From the NCBI GenBank assembly GCA_947632605.1, contig CANRPX010000005.1, positions 1-64,000 on the forward strand: a DNA stretch of 64,000 bases, in the 5' to 3' direction. Of the stretch, positions 49,821 to 58,237 are shown in pieces (position 1 is the stretch's first letter; each line of letters begins with the position of its first letter). Under the pieces are notes generated by a model that was given only the letters and a program-made list of their open reading frames with translations, did no database searches and was not told the origin of the DNA. The translations under genes were made by a program, and so were the position numbers. This stretch comes from an uncultured Clostridia bacterium. Lineage in GTDB: Bacteria; Bacillota; Clostridia; TANB77; CAG-508.

Positions 49821-50816
49821 CTAATCAAATAAAGAAAGAGTTATTGTTACATCTGAAGTTCCTAAAAGCTTTTTTAAATCTTCTTTTGACAAGTCTTCTA
49901 CTTTACCAAGTTTAGTAAAGCTCCAAGTATTTGTATCATAATATAGAGTTATTTGATTTCCTTGATATAGTATTAAATCTCCTGGCTCTGTGGTTATTTT
50001 TGTGTCATTTGTTGGAAGAGAGAAATCCAAACTTCCAACTTTCTCAAAATTGCCATAGTCATGGGCTTTAATTACTATATCATTTTCTTTTAATTTTTCT
50101 ACAAGAGCTTTAGAAGAAGAATTATCTTCTAAATTTACTGTAAGTTCTTTTCCATTTACTTCTAGTTTTATTTTATTTATCATTTCGCTAGTTTCCTTTC
50201 CTATTTCGTTAGTATTACCAATTGTATTTGTTTGAATTATTTCTGTTTGCATTGTATTTGTTTCTATTTTATTTTGTTCTTGAGATTCTTCGTCATTTGT
50301 TAAATATGAATAGTACTCATTCACTTCTTCGCTTAATTTTTGACCATTAACAAGAGACTCACTTAACTTTATTCTTATATCAGGTGGAAATATTTCTTTT
50401 AAAGATTTTCCATACTCAGAACCATCTCTAGGCATTTTATAGTCTACTATTTCATCATTTTCAAATATAAATTTATATGGTATTGAACTACCACTATTTA
50501 CTATTAATTTTCCATCTTGTACATAGTAGCTTTCTACTAAAGCCCATACATACACATTTGTTTTATTTTGAGATTCTCTAATTCCAAGTTTGGCAATATC
50601 TGTAAAAACTTTAAAATCGCTTACATTATAATTTGGTTTGCTTTCCTTTGTTTCTAAGTTATAGTGTGGATGTTCTTGACTTATTAAATATTCCTCAACC
50701 TTATCATATAAATAGTCCTTATTATTAACCACTTTCTCTTTTAAATTCATTTTTATAAGTATAATCAATATAGAAAGAAATATAATTATTATAAAAATTT
50801 TCAAAACTCTTTTCAT
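49821..50816 (-). CDS. membrane/lipid-linked protein with C-terminal cyclophilin-like fold domain
   Basis: N-terminal TM; C-terminal IKLEVNGKELTVNLEDNSSSKALVEKL...PGDLILYQGNQITLYYDTNTWSFTKLGKVED. Confidence 0.65.
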   Translation of the reverse strand: MKRVLKIFIIIIFLSILIILIKMNLKEKVVNNKDYLYDKVEEYLISQEHPHYNLETKESKPNYNVSDFKVFTDIAKLGIRESQNKTNVYVWALVESYYVQDGKLIVNSGSSIPYKFIFENDEIVDYKMPRDGSEYGKSLKEIFPPDIRIKLSESLVNGQKLSEEVNEYYSYLTNDEESQEQNKIETNTMQTEIIQTNTIGNTNEIGKETSEMINKIKLEVNGKELTVNLEDNSSSKALVEKLKENDIVIKAHDYGNFEKVGSLDFSLPTNDTKITTEPGDLILYQGNQITLYYDTNTWSFTKLGKVEDLSKEDLKKLLGTSDVTITLSLFD

Positions 50817-50848
50817 AAAATCTTCCTTTCATAATTTATTGTGAATGC

Positions 50849-50895
50849 ATTATAATACAAAAGCAAGTGATTTTCAAGGTAATCACTTGCTTTTA
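50849..50895. repeat. 47-bp hairpin repeat, copy 1
   Basis: ATTATAATACAAAAGCAAGTGATTTTCAAGGTAATCACTTGCTTTTA; one mismatch to 51560-51606. Confidence 0.9.
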
Positions 50896-51156
50896 TTCAT
50901 AATGTCCTTTGCATTGTATTATTTCAATTTGATTATTGTTTATTCTATACACTAATCTATTAACTTCATCAATTCTTCTACTCCAAAATCCACTTAAATT
51001 AGACTTTAATGGTTCAGGTTTTCCAATTCATGTAAAATTGTTTCTTTGTATATCAATTAATAATGCATTTATTCTTTTTAATATCTTTTTATCTTGTGTT
51101 TGCCAATAACAGTATTCCTCCCATGCCTTTGTTGTAAAAGATATATTATTTGTCAT
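50893..51156 (-). pseudogene. yoeB: YoeB-type RelE-family toxin with in-frame TGA
   Basis: MTNNISFTTKAWEEYCYWQTQDKKILKRINALLIDIQRNNFT*IGKPEPLKSNLSGFWSRRIDEVNRLVYRINNNQIEIIQCKGHYE; TGA at plus-strand 51028-51030; start overlaps the antitoxin stop. Confidence 0.88.
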
Positions 51157-51454
51157 CAGCCATCGCCTCTAATTCATCCATAGTTTTTGTAATTACTTTT
51201 CCTTCTTTTAATTGTCTTATTGATTCGTTTATAGCCTTTATATTTGTTTCAGAATAAAATGGATCAATAGAAACTTCAAATGGTATTCTTTTTTCTCTAA
51301 TTACTTTTTTAGCAAACATATTAAATGCTGTTGACATTGTAATACCTAATTCATTACAAATTTCTTCAAGTTGCTTTTTTGTATTTTCATCTATTCTAAA
51401 GTTTATTAATGTTTGTGCCATAAATATCACCTCTCTATAATTATTATAATACAT
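51146..51454 (-). CDS. RelB/DinJ-family antitoxin
   Basis: Ribbon-helix-helix INFRIDENTKKQLEEICNELGITMSTAFNMFAKKV. Confidence 0.88.
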   Translation of the reverse strand: MYYNNYREVIFMAQTLINFRIDENTKKQLEEICNELGITMSTAFNMFAKKVIREKRIPFEVSIDPFYSETNIKAINESIRQLKEGKVITKTMDELEAMADDK

Positions 51455-51559
51455 TGTAAATACATTGTCAATATATTAACTTTATACTATTAAATATTAT
51501 ACATTTTATTTTTATGTATTATATTTTTATTTATTCACAAAATTTATTATTGAAGCGAT

Positions 51560-51606
51560 ATTATAATACAAAAGCAAGTGATTTTCAAGATAATCACTTG
51601 CTTTTA
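51560..51606. repeat. 47-bp hairpin repeat, copy 2
   Basis: ATTATAATACAAAAGCAAGTGATTTTCAAGATAATCACTTGCTTTTA. Confidence 0.9.
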
Positions 51607-51608
51607 CT

Positions 51609-52019
51609 TTATATCATTTCTCTATATATTTTATTTATATCTTTTTCATCTTTATATTTATTTTCCATTGGACACATTCCCGTTTTATCTTGATTTATAA
51701 TATAATCTGTTATTTGTTCATATTCATATTTTACATTGTTTTCTTCTAGAACGGGAATAGCATATTTACTTATAACTTTTGCATAAATTTCTTTAACACC
51801 TGCTACTGTTAAAATACTTCCTGCTACTTTTCCTATTACTTTATCCGCTACAATAGCATTTTTTAACGCATTTTCATTTTCTTTTAAAATGTTTTTTATA
51901 TCTTTAATTCTATCTTGATAATATTCTTTTATTTCTCCATTTTGAAAACAAACAACTAAAGATGCATCTTTTTCAAACAAAATTTGTTTTACTTTTTCTA
52001 AATTACTCATTAAAGCCAA
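51609..52019 (-). CDS. DUF1893-like protein
   Basis: SLVVCFQNGEIKEYYQDRIKDI...AIVADKVIGKVAGSILTVAGVKEIYAKVIS. Confidence 0.7.
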   Translation of the reverse strand: MALMSNLEKVKQILFEKDASLVVCFQNGEIKEYYQDRIKDIKNILKENENALKNAIVADKVIGKVAGSILTVAGVKEIYAKVISKYAIPVLEENNVKYEYEQITDYIINQDKTGMCPMENKYKDEKDINKIYREMI

Positions 52020-52572
52020 TTCCCTTCTTAATGAATTTAGCTATAAATGGAACGCATGCTAATTGGATTAAAATTCCTGGTAATCCTGCTTTTATACTTT
52101 CAATAACTGAAATTCCATAAGTAGGTAATCCTAAAACATTAATTGCAACAAATAGTACACCTGCATATAATACTCTTCCTAAAATTATTGTGGCAATTAA
52201 TGAAATGTATGAATTAAATTTTTTATTTAAAACGCTTAATAAAACAGCATAAATTACAAGTTCTATTAACATATATGGAAGTCTTGCTAAAGCTGGCATT
52301 CCTGTTAATAAATAACTAAATACTACTGAACTTCCAGCTACTATGCTAGCACTTATTGCTCCAAAAACAAGTGAAGCAATTAAAACAGCTATATGCATTG
52401 GTAAAAATGTTGCTCCAGCGCTACTTCCTGCAAATATATGGAATATTCTTGGAAGCGCAATTCCTAAACCACTTAATAAAATTGTTCCTACAACATATTT
52501 AGCTCTTGTAGTTTTTAATGTTTCTAATAAAGTATTTTGTTTTTTTACACTTTCTGCTTTTTCAATACTCAT
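52003..52572 (-). CDS. ECF transporter S-component-like membrane protein
   Basis: About six TM, FLPMHIAVLIASLVFG...PMLIELVIYAVLLS-type sequence; overlaps the DUF1893 gene. Confidence 0.7.
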   Translation of the reverse strand: MSIEKAESVKKQNTLLETLKTTRAKYVVGTILLSGLGIALPRIFHIFAGSSAGATFLPMHIAVLIASLVFGAISASIVAGSSVVFSYLLTGMPALARLPYMLIELVIYAVLLSVLNKKFNSYISLIATIILGRVLYAGVLFVAINVLGLPTYGISVIESIKAGLPGILIQLACVPFIAKFIKKGIGFNE

Positions 52573-52651
52573 TGCTATTCCTCCTTTAAATTTTCAAAAA
52601 TTCTTTCTTCTAAAATATATATTAAAATTTGTTATTTTTCAAGTTGATCTT

Positions 52652-53092
52652 TTAATATTTATCAATTCCAGTACCATTTTTCAAATAAATTTTTATTTGT
52701 CTTATAATATGAGGAATATTATAGTTTCCAGCAAATTTAGAATTGTCTAATAATTTATCATTTATAGTTACCCATTCTAATTTATTTTTTTCTTCTACCA
52801 ATTTTACTTCATGTTTTAAAATTCCATAATAAACTTGTAAATTATTTTCATATTTAAAATAATTTAAATCCATAAAATGATCTAATTCTATATCTTTACT
52901 AGATATTCCTGTTTCTTCAAATAATTCTCTATATGCTCCTTCATCATTTGTTTCGCCTTCTTCTACTCGCCCACCAACAAAGTTATATAATCCTTTATAT
53001 GGCTCTTTTGCTCTAATACAGAAAAGTGCTTTATCTAAATCTTTATTAAATACTACTACTAAATTCAATTTTCTCATATTATATTTCTCCAT
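52652..53092 (-). CDS. NUDIX hydrolase
   Basis: GGRVEEGETNDEGAYRELFEETGI Nudix box. Confidence 0.92.
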   Translation of the reverse strand: MEKYNMRKLNLVVVFNKDLDKALFCIRAKEPYKGLYNFVGGRVEEGETNDEGAYRELFEETGISSKDIELDHFMDLNYFKYENNLQVYYGILKHEVKLVEEKNKLEWVTINDKLLDNSKFAGNYNIPHIIRQIKIYLKNGTGIDKY

Positions 53093-53103
53093 CTAAAACT
53101 TTA

Positions 53104-53670
53104 TTATTTTTTTAGTTGTAATCCATCTTTAAAAGCATTTCCAACTCTTTCTGTAACTTTATAATATCCATGTGTATATGGGTCAAATGCTATGGCATTT
53201 ACTAAATTAATATCAACATTATCTCCATTCATTACTGATTCATCAGCATTTACATTTACTATTTTACCAACTACTCCACAGCCATATTTATCATCTTGGT
53301 ATTCTATAAATTCACATTCCATGCAGATTGGAAATTCATTTATAATTGGTGCATCTACATTTTCAGATTTTGTAGCTGTTAATTTGCTATTTTCAAATTT
53401 GTTTGGAGTATTATTTCCAGATGCTATTCCAAAATAATCTGCTTCTACAACATGCTTACTATCTGCAATGCTAACTGTAAATGCTTTTCTTTTTTTAATA
53501 TTTTTTACTGTTTTATGTGTTTCTGTTAGATTAAGTATTACATAATCTCTATCTAACATTGTACCCCAAGCAGCATTCATGACATCAACACTTCCATCTT
53601 CATTATAAGTTGCTACCATTAAAACTGGCATTGGAAATATTGCCTCTGTTACTTTAATATTTTTTCTCAT
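53104..53670 (-). CDS. flavin reductase family protein
   Basis: MPVLMVATYNEDGSVDVMNAAWGTMLD, KAFTVSIAD. Confidence 0.85.
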   Translation of the reverse strand: MRKNIKVTEAIFPMPVLMVATYNEDGSVDVMNAAWGTMLDRDYVILNLTETHKTVKNIKKRKAFTVSIADSKHVVEADYFGIASGNNTPNKFENSKLTATKSENVDAPIINEFPICMECEFIEYQDDKYGCGVVGKIVNVNADESVMNGDNVDINLVNAIAFDPYTHGYYKVTERVGNAFKDGLQLKK

Positions 53671-53701
53671 AATCTTTTCCTCCTATTTTTTAATATAAAT
53701 T

Positions 53702-54676
53702 TTAGTTTTGCATAAAAATTTGTTGTCCTTTAATTAAATCATAACTTATTAGATTATTACCATCTAAATTTTCTTTATACATATCAATTCCTGTAATTTG
53801 ACTATTTTCATAAGTTAAATAATAATATATTCCTTTGTCCATATTACAACATGAACTATATATTGTTATTTCATATTGTCCTTTTCCCATGTGAACTAAT
53901 CCTCTTTGTTGATATACAGATTCTAGTATATGGAAGAATTGACTAATACTTTCTGATTCTGAAGAACCAGATTTTGAGTTCATTTTGGTAAAAGTTGCTT
54001 TTACAAATCTTGATGCAGAAGATAAGTCTCCTGGTAATCCCATTCCACCCATTCCACGACTATAAGTTTCCAAATTTAAATCTTTTGAAAAGTTATTTTC
54101 TGGTTGTTCTGTTGATAAACTCATATAATTATTTAAATTAAATAAATGAATATCAAAAGTCGGATTATTTGTAAGAACACCAACAGGATTATCATATACT
54201 TTTAATCCACTTTTTACACTTTCTACTGTTATTGATTTTTCTTTATCTGCAATTATCCAATGTAAAGGTGAGGCTAGTAATTCTTCACTAAAATTAATTT
54301 TAGCAATATTCATATTTTGTAATAATTTTTTTGCCTCTTCAATGTTTGAACATTGTGACAATATATAAGGAATAAATTCGAAAGGTGCAACATTATTCTT
54401 TCCTTCTTCTATTTCCTTATAATCAGCATTTCCTGGGAAATTAAGTCCAGCCATTCCTAAACCTTTTTCATTTATTGCATCATAATAAAGTGGATAATCA
54501 TTTGCAACATAAGCCATTCCAATAATTGCATAATGATTTTTGATTGGCTCCACCATTCTAAAATTAAATTCATAATTTCTAGGAGTTATAGTAACAGTTT
54601 CTTTATATGAATATTCTAAATCTAAATTTCTCCCAAAATAATGATCGTTTGTACTATAAGTTACAGCAGTACACAT
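53702..54676 (-). CDS. choloylglycine hydrolase family (bile salt hydrolase/penicillin acylase)
   Basis: Start MCTAVTYSTNDHYFGRNLDLEYSY (N-terminal nucleophile Cys), NEKGLGMAGLNFPGNADY. Confidence 0.9.
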   Translation of the reverse strand: MCTAVTYSTNDHYFGRNLDLEYSYKETVTITPRNYEFNFRMVEPIKNHYAIIGMAYVANDYPLYYDAINEKGLGMAGLNFPGNADYKEIEEGKNNVAPFEFIPYILSQCSNIEEAKKLLQNMNIAKINFSEELLASPLHWIIADKEKSITVESVKSGLKVYDNPVGVLTNNPTFDIHLFNLNNYMSLSTEQPENNFSKDLNLETYSRGMGGMGLPGDLSSASRFVKATFTKMNSKSGSSESESISQFFHILESVYQQRGLVHMGKGQYEITIYSSCCNMDKGIYYYLTYENSQITGIDMYKENLDGNNLISYDLIKGQQIFMQN

Positions 54677-54692
54677 AAACAACATTCCTCCT

Positions 54693-55736
54693 TTACATTT
54701 TATTTATATAATTACTTAAATCTATTGACATATATCTTGGCCCTCTAACTGCATTTATTCCAAATTCTTTTAATTTTTCTAATGATAATTTTCCCTTTTC
54801 ATATCTTTTTATTAAATCTATTTTCATAACTTTTTGTATTCTCATATTTTTATCTTTATACTCATAAGGAATATTTACATCTACTACTCTAAATTTATAC
54901 ATAATTGATGAATAAGGACTTGCAACATATAAATAAACAATATCATTTACTTTAATATCTGTACTTTGCTTCCATGTTATTGTATTACTTTTTTCTAGAG
55001 CTTTATATATATCAAAATATGTAGGATTTGCAGGCACTATCCATTCATTTTTAGCATTATTTTTGTTTGTTACTGTATACGAATAGCTTTCTTTAATTAA
55101 CTTCAATATCTTTTCATCTGATACAGTATTATTTAATATAACTGTAAGCCAGCTTTTCTTATTCATGTGATATGCAGGATAAAATCCATCTTTTTTTAAT
55201 AAATCTTCTATTTCTTTTGGATCTAATTTTATATCAATTACTTCTACTTCTCCAGTAGAGTTTTTATCTAATTTACTTTTGTCAATATTCATTATTATAG
55301 CATACCATTTTTTACTATCTTTATTTCTAAAGGTAGCATATCCTGGAAACTTTTCCCATTCAAACTGTGGCTCATCTCCATACATTTCTTTTATTGCCTT
55401 TGCTATTCTATTAGACTGCTCATATATAAAAGATTCTTTAACAAAACAATTATTTTTAATATCATTTAACAAATCTTTAAATTCTGCTCTAACCTGTCCT
55501 ACAAAAGAACCCACACTATCTTCTATACGAAAATTTGTATATTCATCCTCAAAAGATAAATCATAAATTTTACCTTTAACTTTTCCAACATTATCTATTT
55601 CAACATCTACTCTAAAAGTATTATTCATAATATTTTTAGAATACTTATATGAAGAATTTTCTTTTTTAAATCCATATTTAATTATTTTTTCAAAATCAAC
55701 TCTTGTTTTTCTGAATAATTCTTCTTCAATAGTCAT
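54693..55736 (-). CDS. MmcQ/YjbR-like domain protein with C-terminal EVE-like domain
   Basis: Middle YPAYHMNKKSWLTVILNNTVSDEKILKLIKESY; C-terminal EWIVPANPTYFDIYKALE...WKQSTDIKVNDIVYLYVASPYSSIMYKFRVVDV. Confidence 0.7.
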   Translation of the reverse strand: MTIEEELFRKTRVDFEKIIKYGFKKENSSYKYSKNIMNNTFRVDVEIDNVGKVKGKIYDLSFEDEYTNFRIEDSVGSFVGQVRAEFKDLLNDIKNNCFVKESFIYEQSNRIAKAIKEMYGDEPQFEWEKFPGYATFRNKDSKKWYAIIMNIDKSKLDKNSTGEVEVIDIKLDPKEIEDLLKKDGFYPAYHMNKKSWLTVILNNTVSDEKILKLIKESYSYTVTNKNNAKNEWIVPANPTYFDIYKALEKSNTITWKQSTDIKVNDIVYLYVASPYSSIMYKFRVVDVNIPYEYKDKNMRIQKVMKIDLIKRYEKGKLSLEKLKEFGINAVRGPRYMSIDLSNYINKM

Positions 55737-55839
55737 TTTGTTCTCTCCTACGAATTACTATTTATCTAATCAATTTTATATCATAAAAAATTATAATTAT
55801 CAATTTATAAAAAACAATCAAAAAATTTGTTTTGTTCGC

Positions 55840-55868
55840 TTGATTTTCATTTGTCTTTGATTTATAAT
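55840..55868 (+). promoter_or_regulatory. toxin mRNA promoter (copy 1)
   Basis: TTGATT-N17-TATAAT. Confidence 0.7.
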
Positions 55869-55945
55869 CCTTCTCCATAGGAAATGACAAAAAGCAGATG
55901 TGGTTTTGCCACCAATTTTTACGATTCTTCGTGAGAGAGGTGGTG

Positions 55946-56065
55946 ATGTTTATGGTTAAAGTTATACTATTTTGGATAATATCTTTAATGTTTTCTTTAA
56001 CATTAAACGTTGCCTTGGCTACAGTTCTGTATAAGAACTGGGTTAACAAGCAACTACATAAATAA
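55946..56065 (+). CDS. 39-aa hydrophobic peptide, putative type I toxin (copy 1)
   Basis: GAGAGAGGTGGTG ATG; MFMVKVILFWIISLMFSLTLNVALATVLYKNWVNKQLHK. Confidence 0.7.
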   Translation: MFMVKVILFWIISLMFSLTLNVALATVLYKNWVNKQLHK

Positions 56066-56150
56066 AAAATAAACCATTCTGCTTATGCTGAGAGAATGGC
56101 TTATTTAAACTATTACTTGGCAAAACCACGTTTGTGGATTTGTCATTTCC
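56060..56150 (-). ncRNA. putative antisense antitoxin RNA (copy 1)
   Basis: TTGACA-N17-TATAAT promoter at 56158-56186 (minus strand); ends at hairpin 56068-56105 with T-rich tail; overlaps the 3' part of the toxin transcript. Confidence 0.6.
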
Positions 56151-56214
56151 TATATTTATTATATAGTCATTTATTTGTTTTGTCAAATTAATTTTAAGTA
56201 ATACAATTTGTAAA

Positions 56215-56589
56215 CTACCATAAATTGAAGGCAGTTCTTATAAAGTAATTTAAAAGTATTATTATAATTATAATCGATATTATTCCAATAACTATTATAT
56301 AAGACTTTATAAATTTTTTTGCGTTTCCAACATCATTGTAAACGGAATCAATTTTTTTATGGTCTAACTCTCTTGCAATTACCTCTGGTATTTCTGTTTC
56401 TTTTATCATCTCATCCAGACTAACATTGAACAAATTAGATAATTCTACTAATTTATTCATTTCTGGTGTTGTTTCTCCCAATTCCCATTTTGAAACAGTT
56501 TGTCTAGCAATATTGAGTTTATTTCCTAATTCTTCTTGAGATAATCCTGATGATTTTCTTAACTTAATTAATTTTTCATTGAATTTCAT
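56215..56589 (-). CDS. XRE-family regulator with C-terminal TM
   Basis: LRKSSGLSQEELGNKLNIARQTVSKWELGETTPEMNKL; C-terminal TM. Confidence 0.88.
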   Translation of the reverse strand: MKFNEKLIKLRKSSGLSQEELGNKLNIARQTVSKWELGETTPEMNKLVELSNLFNVSLDEMIKETEIPEVIARELDHKKIDSVYNDVGNAKKFIKSYIIVIGIISIIIIIILLNYFIRTAFNLW

Positions 56590-56779
56590 ATTTTCTCAAC
56601 TTCCTTTCTAAAAATTTGATATTAAAAATATCATTATTATTGTAGATTTTTTTTGCACTTAAATCTACCATTTTAGAATGGAAGATTGACACTTAAACTT
56701 AACGTTTTTTTGAAAATTTACTTTTTTATCTAAATTACTATTTATTCGACTCATACAATTTGTGTTACTCCTAAAAAAT

Positions 56780-57955
56780 TTACTTTTCTAATAATTTTTT
56801 ATATGTTAAATCAATTCCAAATGCTCCTAATGTAGCTGTTATTAAAATTGCTATTACTGCTACTGTTAAAACAATATCTCCACAACTCAATCCCATTGCT
56901 AAAGGCACACCTCCAATTGCTGCTTGAACTGTTGCTTTTGGAATATACGCAATTGCACAAAAAATCTTTTCCTTTTTTGATAATTTTGTTTTTAATAAGC
57001 ATACAAATACACCCATTATTCTAAATAGTAATACCGCAAATATTAATATAACTGTATTAATTCCAGCACTTAAAGCATAATTTATATTTACACTTGCACC
57101 TACCAAAACAAATAACATTATTTCTGCTACTACCCAAAGTTTTCCAAATTTTCCAGTTATTCTTTTTGCAAGAACTGGATAATTTCTGTTTATTATTATT
57201 CCCATGCTCATAACGGCTATTAAGCCAGAAATTGAAACTATATCTTTAAGCCATTCTTCTAAAGTTACAAATATAAATGACATACTAAGTAATATTACTA
57301 CTTTAACAGTGTCTCTCATGTGAACTTTTTTAAATAATTTTATTAATATAAAACCAACAATTGCTCCTAATAATATTCCAAATATTATTGAAACTGGAAT
57401 ATTTATAAATTGCCAGATACTTATATTTTTTCCTGTTGCTAACCCAGTAAAAGTTGTAAACATTACTATTACAAAAACATCGTCAACTGATGCTCCAGCA
57501 AGTATGAGCTGTGGAATACTGTTTTTCTTTCCATAGCCATCTTCTATTAGTTTAATCATTTTCGGAACAATAACAGCAGGAGACACTGCTGCTATTACAG
57601 AACCCATTATTGCAGCCTCTAATAATGAAATTCCTAAAAGTTTTGGTGCTAATAAACACATACCTAAGATTTCAAAACACACAGGTAAAAAGCACATTAA
57701 TATTGCAGGTCTTCCAACTTTTTTTAAATCTTCTATATTAAGAGTTATTCCTGCTCTTATTAAAATTATTATTAATGCAATTTGCCTCAATTCAGATGAA
57801 ATATTTAATATTGTTCCATCAATGGCATTTACTGCATAGGGTCCTAATATTATTCCTACAATAATATAAGACAATAAACTTGGAATTTTTAATTTTTTAA
57901 ATATAAAACTTAGACTCATTGATAATAAAAAAATATATGCTAAACTGATAATCAT
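56780..57955 (-). CDS. cation:proton antiporter (CPA2/KefB-NapA type)
   Basis: About 12 TM; LSYIIVGIILGPYAVNAIDG, ASVDDVFVIVMFT. Confidence 0.88.
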   Translation of the reverse strand: MIISLAYIFLLSMSLSFIFKKLKIPSLLSYIIVGIILGPYAVNAIDGTILNISSELRQIALIIILIRAGITLNIEDLKKVGRPAILMCFLPVCFEILGMCLLAPKLLGISLLEAAIMGSVIAAVSPAVIVPKMIKLIEDGYGKKNSIPQLILAGASVDDVFVIVMFTTFTGLATGKNISIWQFINIPVSIIFGILLGAIVGFILIKLFKKVHMRDTVKVVILLSMSFIFVTLEEWLKDIVSISGLIAVMSMGIIINRNYPVLAKRITGKFGKLWVVAEIMLFVLVGASVNINYALSAGINTVILIFAVLLFRIMGVFVCLLKTKLSKKEKIFCAIAYIPKATVQAAIGGVPLAMGLSCGDIVLTVAVIAILITATLGAFGIDLTYKKLLEK

Positions 57956-57995
57956 TTTATTCCTCCTTTTAATTCTTATTTAATCAATTAGGCAC

Positions 57996-58090
57996 AAAAA
58001 AAGCCAATGATTCTGTTATTTTATAACAGATGTCATCAGCTTTAAATAGCAGTTTTGATATATTATCAAGGGAGAACATCATTCCCTATA
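57996..58090 (-). promoter_or_regulatory. fluoride (crcB) riboswitch with terminator expression platform
   Basis: AGGGAATGATGTTCTCCC...AAACTGC...AAAGCTGATGACATCTG; pseudoknot GATGT/ACATC; terminator AGCTGATGA...TCATTGGCT-T7 sequesters the 3' aptamer strand. Confidence 0.85.
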
Positions 58091-58237
58091 TTTATCATAA
58101 AATATTATAGCACCTTTAAAAATTTTTTCAAGTATTTTTTACTAACACAAATTGTAATTTATACATTACTTACTATATTTTGGGGTTTCATAACATTGTT
58201 TATATTTAAAAATAACTAATTACTACCTTTTCCTCAC

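Larger units (their letters stand above)
55771..56188 (+). repeat. type I toxin-antitoxin-like element, copy 1
   Basis: About 418 bp, highly similar to 61741-62158; 5'/3' complementary arms, two convergent promoters, small ORF. Confidence 0.85.

Noticed and set aside
51028-51030. TGA in yoeB considered as evidence for a recoded genetic code (UGA = Gly)
   Set aside because: TGA serves as a normal stop in other genes here (59846-60523 and 31915-32898), and other CDS do not contain in-frame TGA.
50849-51606. Two 47-bp repeats considered as a mini CRISPR array
   Set aside because: Only two copies 711 bp apart with a TA module between them; each is a terminator-like hairpin, and no spacers or cas genes are present.
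55762-56049. Minus-strand 95-aa ORF, similar to 61726-62004 (92 aa)
   Set aside because: Antisense to the 39-aa peptide ORF inside the duplicated element; similarity is explained by DNA duplication, and promoters/RBS support the plus-strand ORF and short antisense RNA instead.
56811-57002. 63-aa Asn/Ser-rich ORF in another frame of the antiporter gene
   Set aside because: Same-strand out-of-frame ORF inside a clear antiporter CDS.
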